This document shows positions 1 to 9,630 of a stretch of 43,539 bases of DNA, one piece after another. Under the pieces are notes generated by a model, which worked only from the letters and a program-made list of their open reading frames with translations, was not told the origin of the DNA and did not search any database. Location of the stretch: contig JAAZDE010000054.1 in NCBI GenBank assembly GCA_012512925.1, positions 1 to 43,539 on the forward strand, read 5' to 3'. Every line of letters begins with the position of its first letter. Positions within the stretch are counted from its first letter, which is position 1. Made by a program: the position numbers and the translations under genes. The DNA is from Desulfuromonadaceae bacterium. Its GTDB lineage: Bacteria > Desulfobacterota > Desulfuromonadia > Desulfuromonadales > JAAYDE01.

Positions 1-203
1 CGGGTGATGTTGCGGCCGTTGATCAGAATCTGGCCGCGGTTCGGCTTCTCGCCGCAGAAAAGCATCCGCAAAAGGGTCGATTTCCCCGCCCCCGAGGGGC
101 CGGTGACGAAGACGAACTCCCCCTTGCCGATCGACAGGTTGATGTCGCAAAGGGCCGCGGAGTCCTTCTGATAGCTTTTACTCAGGTTGCAGATACGGAT
201 CAC
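1..203 (-). CDS. ftsE: Cell division ATP-binding protein FtsE, N-terminal part (truncated by window edge)
   Basis: Reverse-strand translation (V/M)IRICNLSKSYQKDSAALCDINLSIGKGEFVFVTGPSGAGKSTLLRMLFCGEKPNRGQILINGRNITR; Walker A and FtsE-like N-terminus; GTG start at 201-203. Confidence 0.8.
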   Translation of the reverse strand, partial: MIRICNLSKSYQKDSAALCDINLSIGKGEFVFVTGPSGAGKSTLLRMLFCGEKPNRGQILINGRNIT

Positions 204-210
204 GACTACA

Positions 211-630
211 TCACCACTCCCGGTAGGGAACACCGTTCAGGCCAACCAGGTTGCTGCCGCTGTGGACATCGAAGATCCCCTCCCGGGCCGGCTCGAATTC
301 CGAGGAGGGATCCGCCCGGACCACCGACCAGGTGTCGGTTTTTCCGGTAAGGGGATCGACCGGCAAAGAGCGAAGATACTTCTTTTCCACCAGTTCCTCA
401 AGGGTTTCGGGATAACGGTCGAAATCGGCGAAAAAGGCATCGAGAGCATGCCTCATCTGATAGAGATTTTCCAGCAAAACGGCCTCCCTGGCGCGGACCA
501 TGCTCCGTTTGTAGCTGGGAGCGGCTATGGCCGCCAGAATCCCGATGAGGGTCATGACGATCAGCAGTTCAATGAGGGTGAACCCTCTGACGTTGCGTCC
601 AGTCTGCCAGTTTTCACCCATTGATTGCAA
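211..630 (-). CDS. Type II secretion pseudopilin (GspG-like)
   Basis: Prepilin signal RGFTLIELLIVMTLIGILAAIAAP and GspG-like C-terminus (YPETLEELVEKKYLRSLPVDPLTGK). Confidence 0.88.
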   Translation of the reverse strand: MQSMGENWQTGRNVRGFTLIELLIVMTLIGILAAIAAPSYKRSMVRAREAVLLENLYQMRHALDAFFADFDRYPETLEELVEKKYLRSLPVDPLTGKTDTWSVVRADPSSEFEPAREGIFDVHSGSNLVGLNGVPYREW

Positions 631-639
631 CCCTCCTCC

Positions 640-1128
640 TCACCATTCCCGGTAAGGGCTTCCATCCAGCGCTACCCCATCGCTCTGGGAATAGATATCG
701 TAAACGTCCTCTGCCCCCCAGACCTCGGCATCGGCATCATCGGCATGGGAACGCAACCCCCAGCCTTTTTCTTCGCGATCCATGGGGTCTTTGGGGATAC
801 GGCGCAGAAATTTCCTTTGGTAGGGATAGAGGCCTCCGAAATCGCTCCCCGCGACCAGATCGTCCAGGGTTTTTGGATAGCCGGTATCTTCGGCGTTGCG
901 GATGATCTTGTTGTTGCGGACCGCTTCGTCGAAAGCCTCCTTATAGGAGTCGATAGCCCTGCGAACGGTGCGCAGAGCCTGGCGCAATTCGATCTCCTTA
1001 TTGCGCCGGACGGTAACCTCGGCGACCGGAAGCACCACCGCAGCCAGAATCGACAGAATGGCCAGGGTGATGAGAAGTTCCAGCAGCGTCACGCCGCGAC
1101 GATCGGTCAAAAGGGTGCGACCCATCAT
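640..1128 (-). CDS. Type II secretion pseudopilin (GspG-like, second)
   Basis: RRGVTLLELLITLAILSILAAVVLPVAE prepilin signal; YPKTLDDL...KFLRRIPKDPM. Confidence 0.88.
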   Translation of the reverse strand: MMGRTLLTDRRGVTLLELLITLAILSILAAVVLPVAEVTVRRNKEIELRQALRTVRRAIDSYKEAFDEAVRNNKIIRNAEDTGYPKTLDDLVAGSDFGGLYPYQRKFLRRIPKDPMDREEKGWGLRSHADDADAEVWGAEDVYDIYSQSDGVALDGSPYREW

Positions 1129-1134
1129 GCATCC

Positions 1135-3399
1135 TCAGCGGATCAGCAATTCGAGCCTGTGAGCCTGAACGTCAAGAGGCTTCCCGGCGGGTCCCCGGGC
1201 CTCTTTTTCTACGAAGTCCAGAGCAGTTGGTCCCATCGCTCTGGCCCGAAAAGTCAACTCCGCCACAGAACCACTGCCGGAGATGGGCAGGTTTTCGTCC
1301 AGGCGGGCGTTCTCGACATGAACGTACCCCAGTTGATTATCAACCCGCGAAGTAAAAACAGTGGCCCGCCCATCCTGTTTCAGGAAAGTCCCTTCTTGGG
1401 CATGAATGAAGTCGAGTTGCAGAGGATCGTAGGAAATGACCAGGGGAAGGCGGGAAACGGCGCTGACATCATCGAGGCGCACCGCCAAGACAAAGAAATC
1501 CCCTTGGCGGATATCATCGCCACCCTGCAGAGAAAGAAGGGCGGTCCGGGGAGGGGGTTCCGCGCCGATCCCGGTAGACGGGTCCGACGGGGCTTTTTCG
1601 TAAAAGGAGTCCTTTGCTCGCCCTGGAGTCACGGTCTTATGCCTGGAAGCGAAGGAAGAATCGGCCTTGAAGTTGTTTTCTTCCCCCGACCAGATGGTGG
1701 CCACCTGCGGCGAGGGAATGTCGAGAGAGCGGACGATATGAGGGGTGACCGAAAGAAGGATCTCTCTCTTGACCTGCTCTTTGCTCTCCCCGGAGAAGAG
1801 CCTTCCTAAAATCGGTATGTCCCCGAGCACCGGAATGGTGTTGACGGTGGTTTTGTTGTCCTTGCGAATCAGCCCGCCGATGATGGTCGGCTCGCCGTCC
1901 CGGAGCGTCAGGGTGGTCTGGGCGTTGGTGGTGGTGATGGTGAGAAGGGTGGTGCCGTCCGAGGTCGTCGACTTGCTGGAGACGTTGCTTACCTCGAGAC
2001 TGAGATTGGTGACGACGGTATCGTCCAGTTGGATGACCGGTTCCACATCCAGTTTGACCCCGACATCGATGTACTGGACGTTGGTATAGGTCAGGTCGCC
2101 GCTGGTGCTGGTGGTAGTGACCGGTTCCCTGGAACCGATATGAACCTTGGATTTTTCCTTGTTTTTGACCCGGATTTTGGGATTGGCGAGAATTTCGGCG
2201 TCCCCCAGGGTTTTGGCGAAATCGAAAACCACCCGGGGAAGGGTATAGAGGGTGCCGACATCACTGAGACTGTCGAGATAAACCCCGTTGCTCCCGCCCA
2301 GAACGTCGCTGACCAGATTCCCGGCCTTGTCGGTGAAGCCCAGACCAATGGAATAGGTGGAGAGGGTGGCCCCAAGATCCATGGAGTCGGTGTAACCGAT
2401 CTCCACCACCTCCAGATCCAGAACCACCTCCGAATCGGCCCGGTCGGCGGCGGTGATGATCTGCTGGGCCAGCCTGATGACGTCCGGATTGTCACGGATC
2501 ACCACAGCGTTCAGGTCTTCATGAACATAGATCTTGCGCAGCTGCAACATGGTGCGCAGCAGATTGAGAATCTTTTTGGCGTCCACATTGGACAGGTAGA
2601 AGGTCTGAATGATCTGATCCTCATACTGTTTCTTCTTCTCCACGGTATTGGGATAAAGAATGATCGTCTTCTCGTTGAGCACCTTTTTGTCCAGCCCGTT
2701 CATCTGCTGCAACAGTTCCAGCGCCTGCCCGAAGGTGGCCCGCTCCAGAAAAACGGAGACACTGCGCGGCGAAACGGCATCGTCAAAAATGAAGTTGATC
2801 CCGGTCAACTTGGAAAAAACAGCGAAAACATCCCTGAGATCGGCATTCTGGAATTTGAGTGTTATCGGCTGGGTGGAGGTGACATCCAACTCAACGCCGT
2901 CCAGCATGATCCTCCGCTGCGTGCGGATGGTCTCCTGAAGGGCCTTGGCCGGCCCGTTTTCAGGGTCGGCGAGGAGGACCTGGTCAAGCAGCCGCTGCGC
3001 CTGTTCCAGATTCTTCCTCTGATAAAAACGCTGCGCATCTTGGAGTTGCTCCTGAATATCCAACAACCTCCGGGCGGTTTTCAATTCCTGTCGAGCGGCC
3101 TCCAGAGAGGAATCAAACATGGTGGCCCTGGTGAATTCGGAAACCGCTTCCCGGTAATTCTTCTCAGCCATCCTGCGGGTGCCCTTCTGATAGTGCTGAA
3201 GCGCTGCTTTGGATCTGCTGTCCAGAAGCCTGAGCCGGTATTCCTGCTTGTCCGGCTTTTCCAGCAAAGCCTTGGCATATTCCGCCGCCGCTTCGTCATA
3301 GCGTTCCTGTCGGTAGAGGTCATCGCCGGTCAGAAAAACCTTGTCGGCGGCACACCCCGTCATCAGCAAACAGAAGATCAAGGCCATGGTTTTCATCAT
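1135..3399 (-). CDS. Secretin (GspD/PilQ family) lipoprotein with N-terminal TPR-like repeats and C-terminal cohesin-like domain
   Basis: Lipobox-like LMTGCAADK; secretin motifs (VPVLGDIPILGRLFSGE-like, EILLSVTPHIVR); C-terminal LSLQGGDDIRQGDFFVLAVRLDDVSAVSRLPLVISYDPLQLDFIHAQEG... resembles cohesin. Confidence 0.9.
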   Translation of the reverse strand: MMKTMALIFCLLMTGCAADKVFLTGDDLYRQERYDEAAAEYAKALLEKPDKQEYRLRLLDSRSKAALQHYQKGTRRMAEKNYREAVSEFTRATMFDSSLEAARQELKTARRLLDIQEQLQDAQRFYQRKNLEQAQRLLDQVLLADPENGPAKALQETIRTQRRIMLDGVELDVTSTQPITLKFQNADLRDVFAVFSKLTGINFIFDDAVSPRSVSVFLERATFGQALELLQQMNGLDKKVLNEKTIILYPNTVEKKKQYEDQIIQTFYLSNVDAKKILNLLRTMLQLRKIYVHEDLNAVVIRDNPDVIRLAQQIITAADRADSEVVLDLEVVEIGYTDSMDLGATLSTYSIGLGFTDKAGNLVSDVLGGSNGVYLDSLSDVGTLYTLPRVVFDFAKTLGDAEILANPKIRVKNKEKSKVHIGSREPVTTTSTSGDLTYTNVQYIDVGVKLDVEPVIQLDDTVVTNLSLEVSNVSSKSTTSDGTTLLTITTTNAQTTLTLRDGEPTIIGGLIRKDNKTTVNTIPVLGDIPILGRLFSGESKEQVKREILLSVTPHIVRSLDIPSPQVATIWSGEENNFKADSSFASRHKTVTPGRAKDSFYEKAPSDPSTGIGAEPPPRTALLSLQGGDDIRQGDFFVLAVRLDDVSAVSRLPLVISYDPLQLDFIHAQEGTFLKQDGRATVFTSRVDNQLGYVHVENARLDENLPISGSGSVAELTFRARAMGPTALDFVEKEARGPAGKPLDVQAHRLELLIR

Positions 3400-3406
3400 A
3401 TCGTCC

Positions 3407-4186
3407 CTACCGTTTCTCTTCGGTTATCCAATCGCCGCCGGGAGCCTTGAGAGTTCCGGAAGCTTCTCCCCCGGGGGCTCCGCCACCCTCCGCCGGTCCC
3501 GTTGGAACTTTATCCTGTTCCAAATCGAGAAGCGGAAGCTCTTCTTGAGGCGCCATTTCCCAGCCCGTTTCGGAACTCACCGGCGCCGGCATGGGCGAGC
3601 CCCCGTATGGGGTTCCGGATGGAGCGGGAAAAGGGGAGGACTCCGCAAGAGGCACCTCTTCCAAGGCCTTCTCGCCGCGCCGCTGGACATGAACCGCCTT
3701 GTCGTCGGCACGCAGGATCGTCAGTTCCCTCATGGCGCCAAAAGGTTCCCCCTTCCGTGCCACGAAGACCACATCACCCACGGTAACGAAAAAGCGCTTC
3801 TTTCCATCCACCTGCAAATACCCCAGGTATTTGAGTTGTTTACTCAATTCCTGGGGGGATGGGCTTCCCTCCGCGACAGGGGGCAAGGCGGCACCCCCGG
3901 AAAAGGGCGCCGTTGAACGGAATTCCGGCTCTCCATCGAGAGGACCGAAAAGATCCTGTTCCACGCCCCGGAATTCCCCCTCGAAGGACAGCCAGTCGAA
4001 GCGGATGCGATAATCTCCCGCCCCCGATGCCGCAACGGGAAGCCGGGAGGAACGACGCGCTTCTTCCCTTGGCGCCAAAGGAGGCGCCAATCTTTCCTGA
4101 GACCGGGGATAATCCCAAATGGCGTACCCCACGGCCAGGATCAGGATACCCCCCAAAACGGCCAGCAGTTTTTTCTGCTTGTCCAT
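3407..4186 (-). CDS. PilP-like type II secretion/pilus assembly protein
   Basis: N-terminal TM; YLGYLQVDGKKRFFVTVGDVVFVARKGEPFG resembles PilP/GspC-type region; operon position. Confidence 0.6.
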   Translation of the reverse strand: MDKQKKLLAVLGGILILAVGYAIWDYPRSQERLAPPLAPREEARRSSRLPVAASGAGDYRIRFDWLSFEGEFRGVEQDLFGPLDGEPEFRSTAPFSGGAALPPVAEGSPSPQELSKQLKYLGYLQVDGKKRFFVTVGDVVFVARKGEPFGAMRELTILRADDKAVHVQRRGEKALEEVPLAESSPFPAPSGTPYGGSPMPAPVSSETGWEMAPQEELPLLDLEQDKVPTGPAEGGGAPGGEASGTLKAPGGDWITEEKR

Positions 4187-4219
4187 GCTATCCCTTGACG
4201 GCTTGGTAAAAAAACCCGC

Positions 4220-4780
4220 CTACTCCTTGAAATAGGTCGAAATACCCACATTCAGCCGCACGCCGCCACCATTCGATCTGCCCGAGAGGGCGATCTGATC
4301 GATGATCAGCAAACGCGAGGAGCGCTCCAGGAGATGGACGAATTTCTTGACCTGGGCATAGTCGGCATTTACCGAAAAAGCCAGAGCGTAGCGCAAAAGC
4401 CCCTCTTGGGGATTTTCATCCGGCCGATACTGAACGCGCTGGATGGACAGACCGGCCTCCAGCGCCATATTCATCAACTCGCTGAGCAGTTCCGGGAAAG
4501 CGTTGCGCTGGGGAATCCGCCCCCAGAAAGTTTGAATATCGGCAGATCCCCGGCGCAAACGTTCCTGCAGGGGCACCCTCCCCGACGCTCTGCCGCCGGC
4601 AATCTCCCTATGATAGCGTTGCCTCTGGGACAGCCGGTTTTCCAGCTCACGGGCGTGTGGCTTCATCACCAGACCGTTGATCCCCCATGCCACCAGAACA
4701 GTCGCCAGCAAAACAGCGGTGGTCACGGCCGCCACCCGGTTGATCCTCCATATCTTCTTCGCCAACACCACCGGTCGCAT
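4220..4780 (-). CDS. PilO/GspM-like inner membrane protein
   Basis: Single TM followed by coiled coil; position between pilN-like and pilP-like genes. Confidence 0.65.
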   Translation of the reverse strand: MRPVVLAKKIWRINRVAAVTTAVLLATVLVAWGINGLVMKPHARELENRLSQRQRYHREIAGGRASGRVPLQERLRRGSADIQTFWGRIPQRNAFPELLSELMNMALEAGLSIQRVQYRPDENPQEGLLRYALAFSVNADYAQVKKFVHLLERSSRLLIIDQIALSGRSNGGGVRLNVGISTYFKE

Positions 4781-4782
4781 CT

Positions 4783-5331
4783 CTAAAAGATCCCTTTCAA
4801 CTGCAATGAAAAACGAAGCACTTCCGCAAGGCCGGAATCTTCGCCCTCTCCCTTGGTCACGGCCTGTTCAAGAAGGAAATAATTGGCCAGTCCCGGATCA
4901 GCCGACAGCCTCTCCAGGAAACTCCTCAATTCAGGCACTCCCCGGGCAACCCCCTCCAGACGGACGGAGCCGCTGCCGGACTCGGGTTGGATGGAACGCA
5001 ACCTGACTCCCTCGGGGAGGGTGGACTCCATGCGGTCGAGAAAGGTGCTCCACTGGAATCGGCGCTTTTTAAGGATCTCGTTGGCAAAACCGACCTGTTT
5101 GGTAATCGTATCGGCGGACCGGACCAGATCCGAACCCTTGCCGTCGTCCCGTTTCTCCGGAATCCGGGATAACATTTCCTCGATCTGTTGGGAATGCCGA
5201 TGGAGTTGAAAAAGACTCAAGAGATTGAAAACAAGCAACAAACCGAGGATGGCGATAATGGCCAGGTAGGCCAGATTGAGCATCCGGCGGTTTATGTAGC
5301 CCCGTGAAGCCAGATTGAGGTGAAGTTTCAT
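4783..5331 (-). CDS. PilN-like inner membrane assembly protein
   Basis: MKLHLNLASRGYINRRMLNLAYLAIIAILGLLLVFN: PilN-like N-terminus. Track ORF extends to 5409 but the ATG at 5329-5331 fits the family. Confidence 0.72.
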   Translation of the reverse strand: MKLHLNLASRGYINRRMLNLAYLAIIAILGLLLVFNLLSLFQLHRHSQQIEEMLSRIPEKRDDGKGSDLVRSADTITKQVGFANEILKKRRFQWSTFLDRMESTLPEGVRLRSIQPESGSGSVRLEGVARGVPELRSFLERLSADPGLANYFLLEQAVTKGEGEDSGLAEVLRFSLQLKGIF

Positions 5332-5332
5332 A

Positions 5333-6259
5333 TCAAACCGCCCGCAGTAGACGGAAAGCTGCCCCGATGGCAGCCGCCTGGTTCTGTGACAGCGATCCGA
5401 CAGCGGCATTCCCGGTCTGGAAAAATTCCTCCAGGTCCGTTTTCAGCAGGATTCCACGGCCGGAAAAAAGGGGTTTGATCCCTTCCAGCAGAGCCGGGCC
5501 GTCCTTGTCGTCGGTATGAAGATAGACAGCTCCCCGTCTCAGGGAGGGAAACCGTTTTTCACAATCAATGATCGACAACCGGATATCATCGAAAATCCGG
5601 TCCCTTTTTGGGGAAATCCGGTGGCTGCGATGGTAGCCGAGCAGGCCGTCGCGGAAGTAGAAAAAAGAGAGGTTTTCATCTTCAACGATTATCAGAGAGA
5701 GATTTTCCTCCCAGTCGAGCCTGGAATAATAATAATTGAGACAATTGAGACCATGGAAATCGATCACAACCGGGAAATAACCGGCGGATTCGCATACATC
5801 GGAAATCGTCTCGACCACTTGGCGGGGAATCAGGGAAACCAGTACCAAGCCTGCTCCGGCGGAAGGTTTTTTCAGCACCTGAAAATCAAGATGAATATCC
5901 TCTGGGGCGAAAGGGAGCATCGCCTTAAGGCGCCAGCGAAGAAAATCCCTTCCCTCTTCCTTGTTCTTAAACCCCGATTTCACCTCGACCAGATGGAGGC
6001 GCCCCCAAATGTCGGGCAAAGAAAGGGAAATCCGTTCTTCTCCCTCCGCAATGGGGTCAAGAAGTTCCCGCAACTTGTCCACCAGCTTCTCTTGGGGAGG
6101 AGAGGCCGTGTCGGAAATGTCAAAAATCCGCAAAACATCGGCTGACACCGGAACCACCCGGCAGCGTTCGGTAACCAGCCCGCCCCGTTTCTTTTTAACC
6201 ACCGCCGCGCGCAAAGCCGCCGGTCCGAAATCAACCCCCAGATTGGCCCGCCCCATCAT
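5333..6259 (-). CDS. PilM/GspL-like actin-fold pilus assembly protein
   Basis: LGVDFGPAALRAAVVKKK, SLPDIWGRLHLVEV; position upstream of pilN-like gene. Confidence 0.72.
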   Translation of the reverse strand: MMGRANLGVDFGPAALRAAVVKKKRGGLVTERCRVVPVSADVLRIFDISDTASPPQEKLVDKLRELLDPIAEGEERISLSLPDIWGRLHLVEVKSGFKNKEEGRDFLRWRLKAMLPFAPEDIHLDFQVLKKPSAGAGLVLVSLIPRQVVETISDVCESAGYFPVVIDFHGLNCLNYYYSRLDWEENLSLIIVEDENLSFFYFRDGLLGYHRSHRISPKRDRIFDDIRLSIIDCEKRFPSLRRGAVYLHTDDKDGPALLEGIKPLFSGRGILLKTDLEEFFQTGNAAVGSLSQNQAAAIGAAFRLLRAV

Positions 6260-7986
6260 CGTTTCATCACCTCTTCCGGAAAGGTTACACGATTGATTTC
6301 AGGAAGCGAGGTCACCCCTTTAAAAACCTTCTCCAGCGCCGACTCGCGAAGGACCCGCATCCCCTTTTGCAGACTCAACTTTCTGATGCGGGTCAGGGGA
6401 TCCCGGCGGATGATCATCTCGCGGACCTCGTCGTCCAACTCCAGCAGTTCCACAATGGCCGATCGCCCCTTGTAGCCCTGCTGATAGCAGGCGTCGCATC
6501 CGTCCCCTTCGTAAAACTCCTGGCCGGCCGCCTGCGCCGGAGAGATCCCCGATTCCGCCATCAAAGAGTCGGGATAGGTCACCTTTTTTCTGCATTTGGA
6601 GCAAATGGTCCGGACCAACCTCTGGGCGATGATGCAGTTGAGGGAGGAAACGAAGTTGTAGGGATCGAGTCCCATGTGAAGAAAGCGTCCTATGACATCA
6701 AAAACATCGTTGGCATGGACCGTGGAAAAAACCAGATGCCCGGTCAGCGCCGACTGCACGGCAATCTGGGCCGTCTCCTGATCACGAATCTCCCCGACCA
6801 TGATCTTGTCCGGGTCGTGGCGGAGAATAGAGCGAAGTCCGCGGGCGAAGGTCAGCCCCTTCTTCTCGTTGACGGGCACCTGCAGAATCCCCGGTACCTG
6901 ATATTCCACCGGATCCTCGATGGTGATGATCTTTTCCTGTTCGTTGTGGATTTCCGACAAAACGGCATAAAGGGTAGTGGTTTTGCCGCTGCCGGTGGGA
7001 CCGGTGACCAGCACCATGCCGTAGGGTTCGCGGATCATGCGGCGCAGACGGGGCAACTCCTCTTCACTGAACCCGAGGCTGTCCAGGGTCAGTCCCTTGA
7101 GGTCGGAAGCCACCGCCTGTTTGTCGAGGATACGGATGACCGCGTCCTCGCCGAAGATGCTCGGCATGATCGATACCCGGAAGTCGATCACTTTGTTGCC
7201 GAGACGCACCTTGAAGCGCCCGTCCTGGGGGATCCGTCTCTCTGAGATGTCAAGCTCGCTCATGACCTTGATGCGGGAGATGATCGGGCCCTGGAAGCGG
7301 CTGTCGAGGGTTTCCGTGGCCCGGAATAAAACTCCGTCCACCCGGTACTTGATCACCACGCCGTTTTCCGCGGTTTCGATATGGATGTCGCTGGCCCGCC
7401 GCTGGAGGGCGTGAAAGAGGGTTGAATCGATCAGGCGGACAATGGGACTGGTGTCGGCGGTCAGCTTGTCGAGGGAAAGAATCTCTTCCCCTTTGTCGGT
7501 TTCCTTGACCAGCTGAAACTTCAGATCCTGGGAAACCTCCTTTAAAACTCCCTTGGCCTCCTTGTCCCTCTCCATGAGATGGGAAATCTGCTTTTCCTGG
7601 GCGACCTTGAGCGACAACCGCCTGCCGAGCAGATATTCCAGTTCGTCATAGCCGCTGACGTTGGTGGGATCATAAACGGCGACGACCAGTTCCTCTCCCT
7701 TGGGGAACAGAGGCAAAACCCCATATTTGTGAAACAACGCCATGGGGATGGTGGCCAGGAGTTCGGAATCCGCCTCAAATCCTTCCAGGTCGATGTATTC
7801 CAAATGGTATTGGCGGGCCAGGGCGCGAGCCAGCATCTCTTGATTGAAGAGCCCTTCCTCGACCCCGATTTCACCGAAACTCCCGTTCCGCTCCTTCATG
7901 CGGCGCAGAATGGAATCCACCTCGGAGGGGACCAGAACCCCCAACTCGACCAGAATCTCTCCTAATCTCCTGTGTTGAAAACCCAT
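6256..7986 (-). CDS. gspE: Type II secretion / type IV pilus assembly ATPase (GspE/PilB family)
   Basis: MshEN-like N-terminus, Walker [24 protein letters not shown]-x2-C zinc motifs. Confidence 0.93.
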   Translation of the reverse strand: MGFQHRRLGEILVELGVLVPSEVDSILRRMKERNGSFGEIGVEEGLFNQEMLARALARQYHLEYIDLEGFEADSELLATIPMALFHKYGVLPLFPKGEELVVAVYDPTNVSGYDELEYLLGRRLSLKVAQEKQISHLMERDKEAKGVLKEVSQDLKFQLVKETDKGEEILSLDKLTADTSPIVRLIDSTLFHALQRRASDIHIETAENGVVIKYRVDGVLFRATETLDSRFQGPIISRIKVMSELDISERRIPQDGRFKVRLGNKVIDFRVSIMPSIFGEDAVIRILDKQAVASDLKGLTLDSLGFSEEELPRLRRMIREPYGMVLVTGPTGSGKTTTLYAVLSEIHNEQEKIITIEDPVEYQVPGILQVPVNEKKGLTFARGLRSILRHDPDKIMVGEIRDQETAQIAVQSALTGHLVFSTVHANDVFDVIGRFLHMGLDPYNFVSSLNCIIAQRLVRTICSKCRKKVTYPDSLMAESGISPAQAAGQEFYEGDGCDACYQQGYKGRSAIVELLELDDEVREMIIRRDPLTRIRKLSLQKGMRVLRESALEKVFKGVTSLPEINRVTFPEEVMKR

Positions 7987-8009
7987 TCTCTATATCACCT
8001 CGAAGAAGG

Positions 8010-9227
8010 TCAGCGAACGGCCCCGGCCATCTGAAAAATCGGAAGATACATGGCAATTATGATCCCGCCGATAAGAAGGCCCGCGGAAATTATCATAAGT
8101 GGTTCAAATAGCGATGAAAACCGCTCCAGCCTCCGCCCTATCTCCATTTCATAGTATTCGGCAACGTTGCTCAGCATCTCGGGAAGAGCGCCGGTTTTTT
8201 CTCCTACCGCGATCAACCTCAGCGCCAAATTGGAGAAGAGACCGAATCTCTCCAGGGCATTGATCAGGGAGCCCCCTTCCTTGACCTGATGGGCGATCGC
8301 GGCAAACTGTTTTTCAAGCTGGCGGTTTCCCAGAGTTCCCGCCGACATTTGCATGGCCGGGACCAGCGGAATGCCGCTGAGAAGAGTGGTGGCCAGAGTC
8401 CGGCAAAAAGCTCCCAGGGAATATTCCAAAAAAAGATCACCAATCAGGGGCAGGCGGATTTTCCATCTGTCCAGAAAGAGGCGCCCCCCTTCGGTTTGAA
8501 AAAAATACCGAAGAGCCACCGTTCCCCCCAGCAGAAGCGGCACCCAAAGTACGGCGAAGGATGCCATTCCCTGGGCCGTGGCCATCAGCAGACGAGTGGC
8601 CCAGGGCAGTGGCACCTGGGCATCGATAAAAATCTGGCTCAGGCGAGGCACCACCCAGAGAACCAGAAAGGCAACCGTGACCAACGCCGCCACCATCAGC
8701 AGGAGAGGATAGAAAGAAGCTTTTTTTACCTCGTTTTTGACCGTTTCCACCTTTTTCTGATAGGAAATGAAACGTTCCAGGGTAACCGCCATATCTCCCG
8801 TCTTCTCCCCCGCTTTCAGGGAAGCGAGGTAAAGGGGAGGGAAGAATTGCGGAAAGAGAGAAAACCCTTCGGAAGGAGAGGTGCCGCTCCGAATGGCGTT
8901 TTTCACCTCCGTGAGGGCCTGTCGAAAGCCCTTCATTTCGGTCCTCTCGATGACCGCCTCCAAGGCCTGGACAATCGGCAGACCGGAACGGATCAGGACA
9001 TGAAACTCCTGATTGAAAGATAGAAACTGACGATCGGAAAAACCCCTCCCCAGCCATCCGGAAAAGTGCAGGGAAGGAAAAAAGCGCCGGCGCAGTCCCA
9101 ATACGAAGTAGCCCTGCCTTTCCAGGTCAGACTTCAACACTGCAGGATTCAGGGATTCCACATCCTTCTCCTGAATCCTCCCTTCCGGCGTGGCGATTTT
9201 ACAACGGTAGACAGGCATCTCGCGCAA
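8010..9227 (-). CDS. gspF: Type II secretion inner membrane protein GspF
   Basis: Two GspF domains (FNQEFHVLIRSGLPIVQAL..., FCRTLATTLLSGIPLVPAMQ...); start probably MPVYRC at ~9218. Confidence 0.92.
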   Translation of the reverse strand: MREMPVYRCKIATPEGRIQEKDVESLNPAVLKSDLERQGYFVLGLRRRFFPSLHFSGWLGRGFSDRQFLSFNQEFHVLIRSGLPIVQALEAVIERTEMKGFRQALTEVKNAIRSGTSPSEGFSLFPQFFPPLYLASLKAGEKTGDMAVTLERFISYQKKVETVKNEVKKASFYPLLLMVAALVTVAFLVLWVVPRLSQIFIDAQVPLPWATRLLMATAQGMASFAVLWVPLLLGGTVALRYFFQTEGGRLFLDRWKIRLPLIGDLFLEYSLGAFCRTLATTLLSGIPLVPAMQMSAGTLGNRQLEKQFAAIAHQVKEGGSLINALERFGLFSNLALRLIAVGEKTGALPEMLSNVAEYYEMEIGRRLERFSSLFEPLMIISAGLLIGGIIIAMYLPIFQMAGAVR

Positions 9228-9290
9228 GTACTCCCTGATCTGTCCATTTATCGATTATAGCCTAATTCGAGGACCAAACGGCGTCGGCCG

Positions 9291-9321
9291 AAAAACAAAA
9301 AAGGCAACCCGATAGGTCGCC
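9291..9321 (-). terminator. Rho-independent terminator downstream of the tRNA-Asp/tRNA-Val pair
   Basis: Minus strand GGCGACC-TATCG-GGTTGCC (one G-U) followed by TTTTTTGTTTTT. Confidence 0.75.
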
Positions 9322-9453
9322 TCCTCAAACAAAACAAAAAATGCCAATTGATATTTGGAATCAGATTGTAAAAAGACAACAGGCCGGATTGCCAACCCAG
9401 ACTGAACCGGTTTTCCGGCCCGTTCAAAAAAAACCGGTGACAGAATCAATGAA

Positions 9454-9529
9454 TGGTGGGCGAAACAGGGATCGAACCTGTGACCCTCGGCTTGTAAGGC
9501 CGATGCTCTCCCAGCTGAGCTATTCGCCC
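9454..9529 (-). tRNA. tRNA-Val (UAC)
   Basis: Cloverleaf GGGCGAA...TTCGCCCACCA, anticodon loop CTTACAA, GGTTCGATCC T arm, encoded CCA. Confidence 0.96.
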
Positions 9530-9536
9530 AAAAGAA

Positions 9537-9613
9537 TGGCGGGGCTGACGGGACTCGAACCCGCGACCTCCGGCGTGACAGGCCGGCGTTGTAACCGACT
9601 CTACTACAGCCCC
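9537..9613 (-). tRNA. tRNA-Asp (GUC)
   Basis: GGGGCTG...CAGCCCCGCCA, anticodon stem-loop CCGGC-CTGTCAC-GCCGG; D arm atypical (see findings). Confidence 0.93.
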
Positions 9614-9630
9614 CCTGAAGATTTTATCGA

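Noticed and set aside
625-3450. Long plus-strand ORFs (394 aa, 473 aa) opposite the secretin operon
   Set aside because: Antisense of strongly supported genes in GC-rich DNA; composition lacks family motifs. The same applies to many other shadow ORFs (e.g. 10106..11506, 19803..21101, 26092..27090, 41548..42390)
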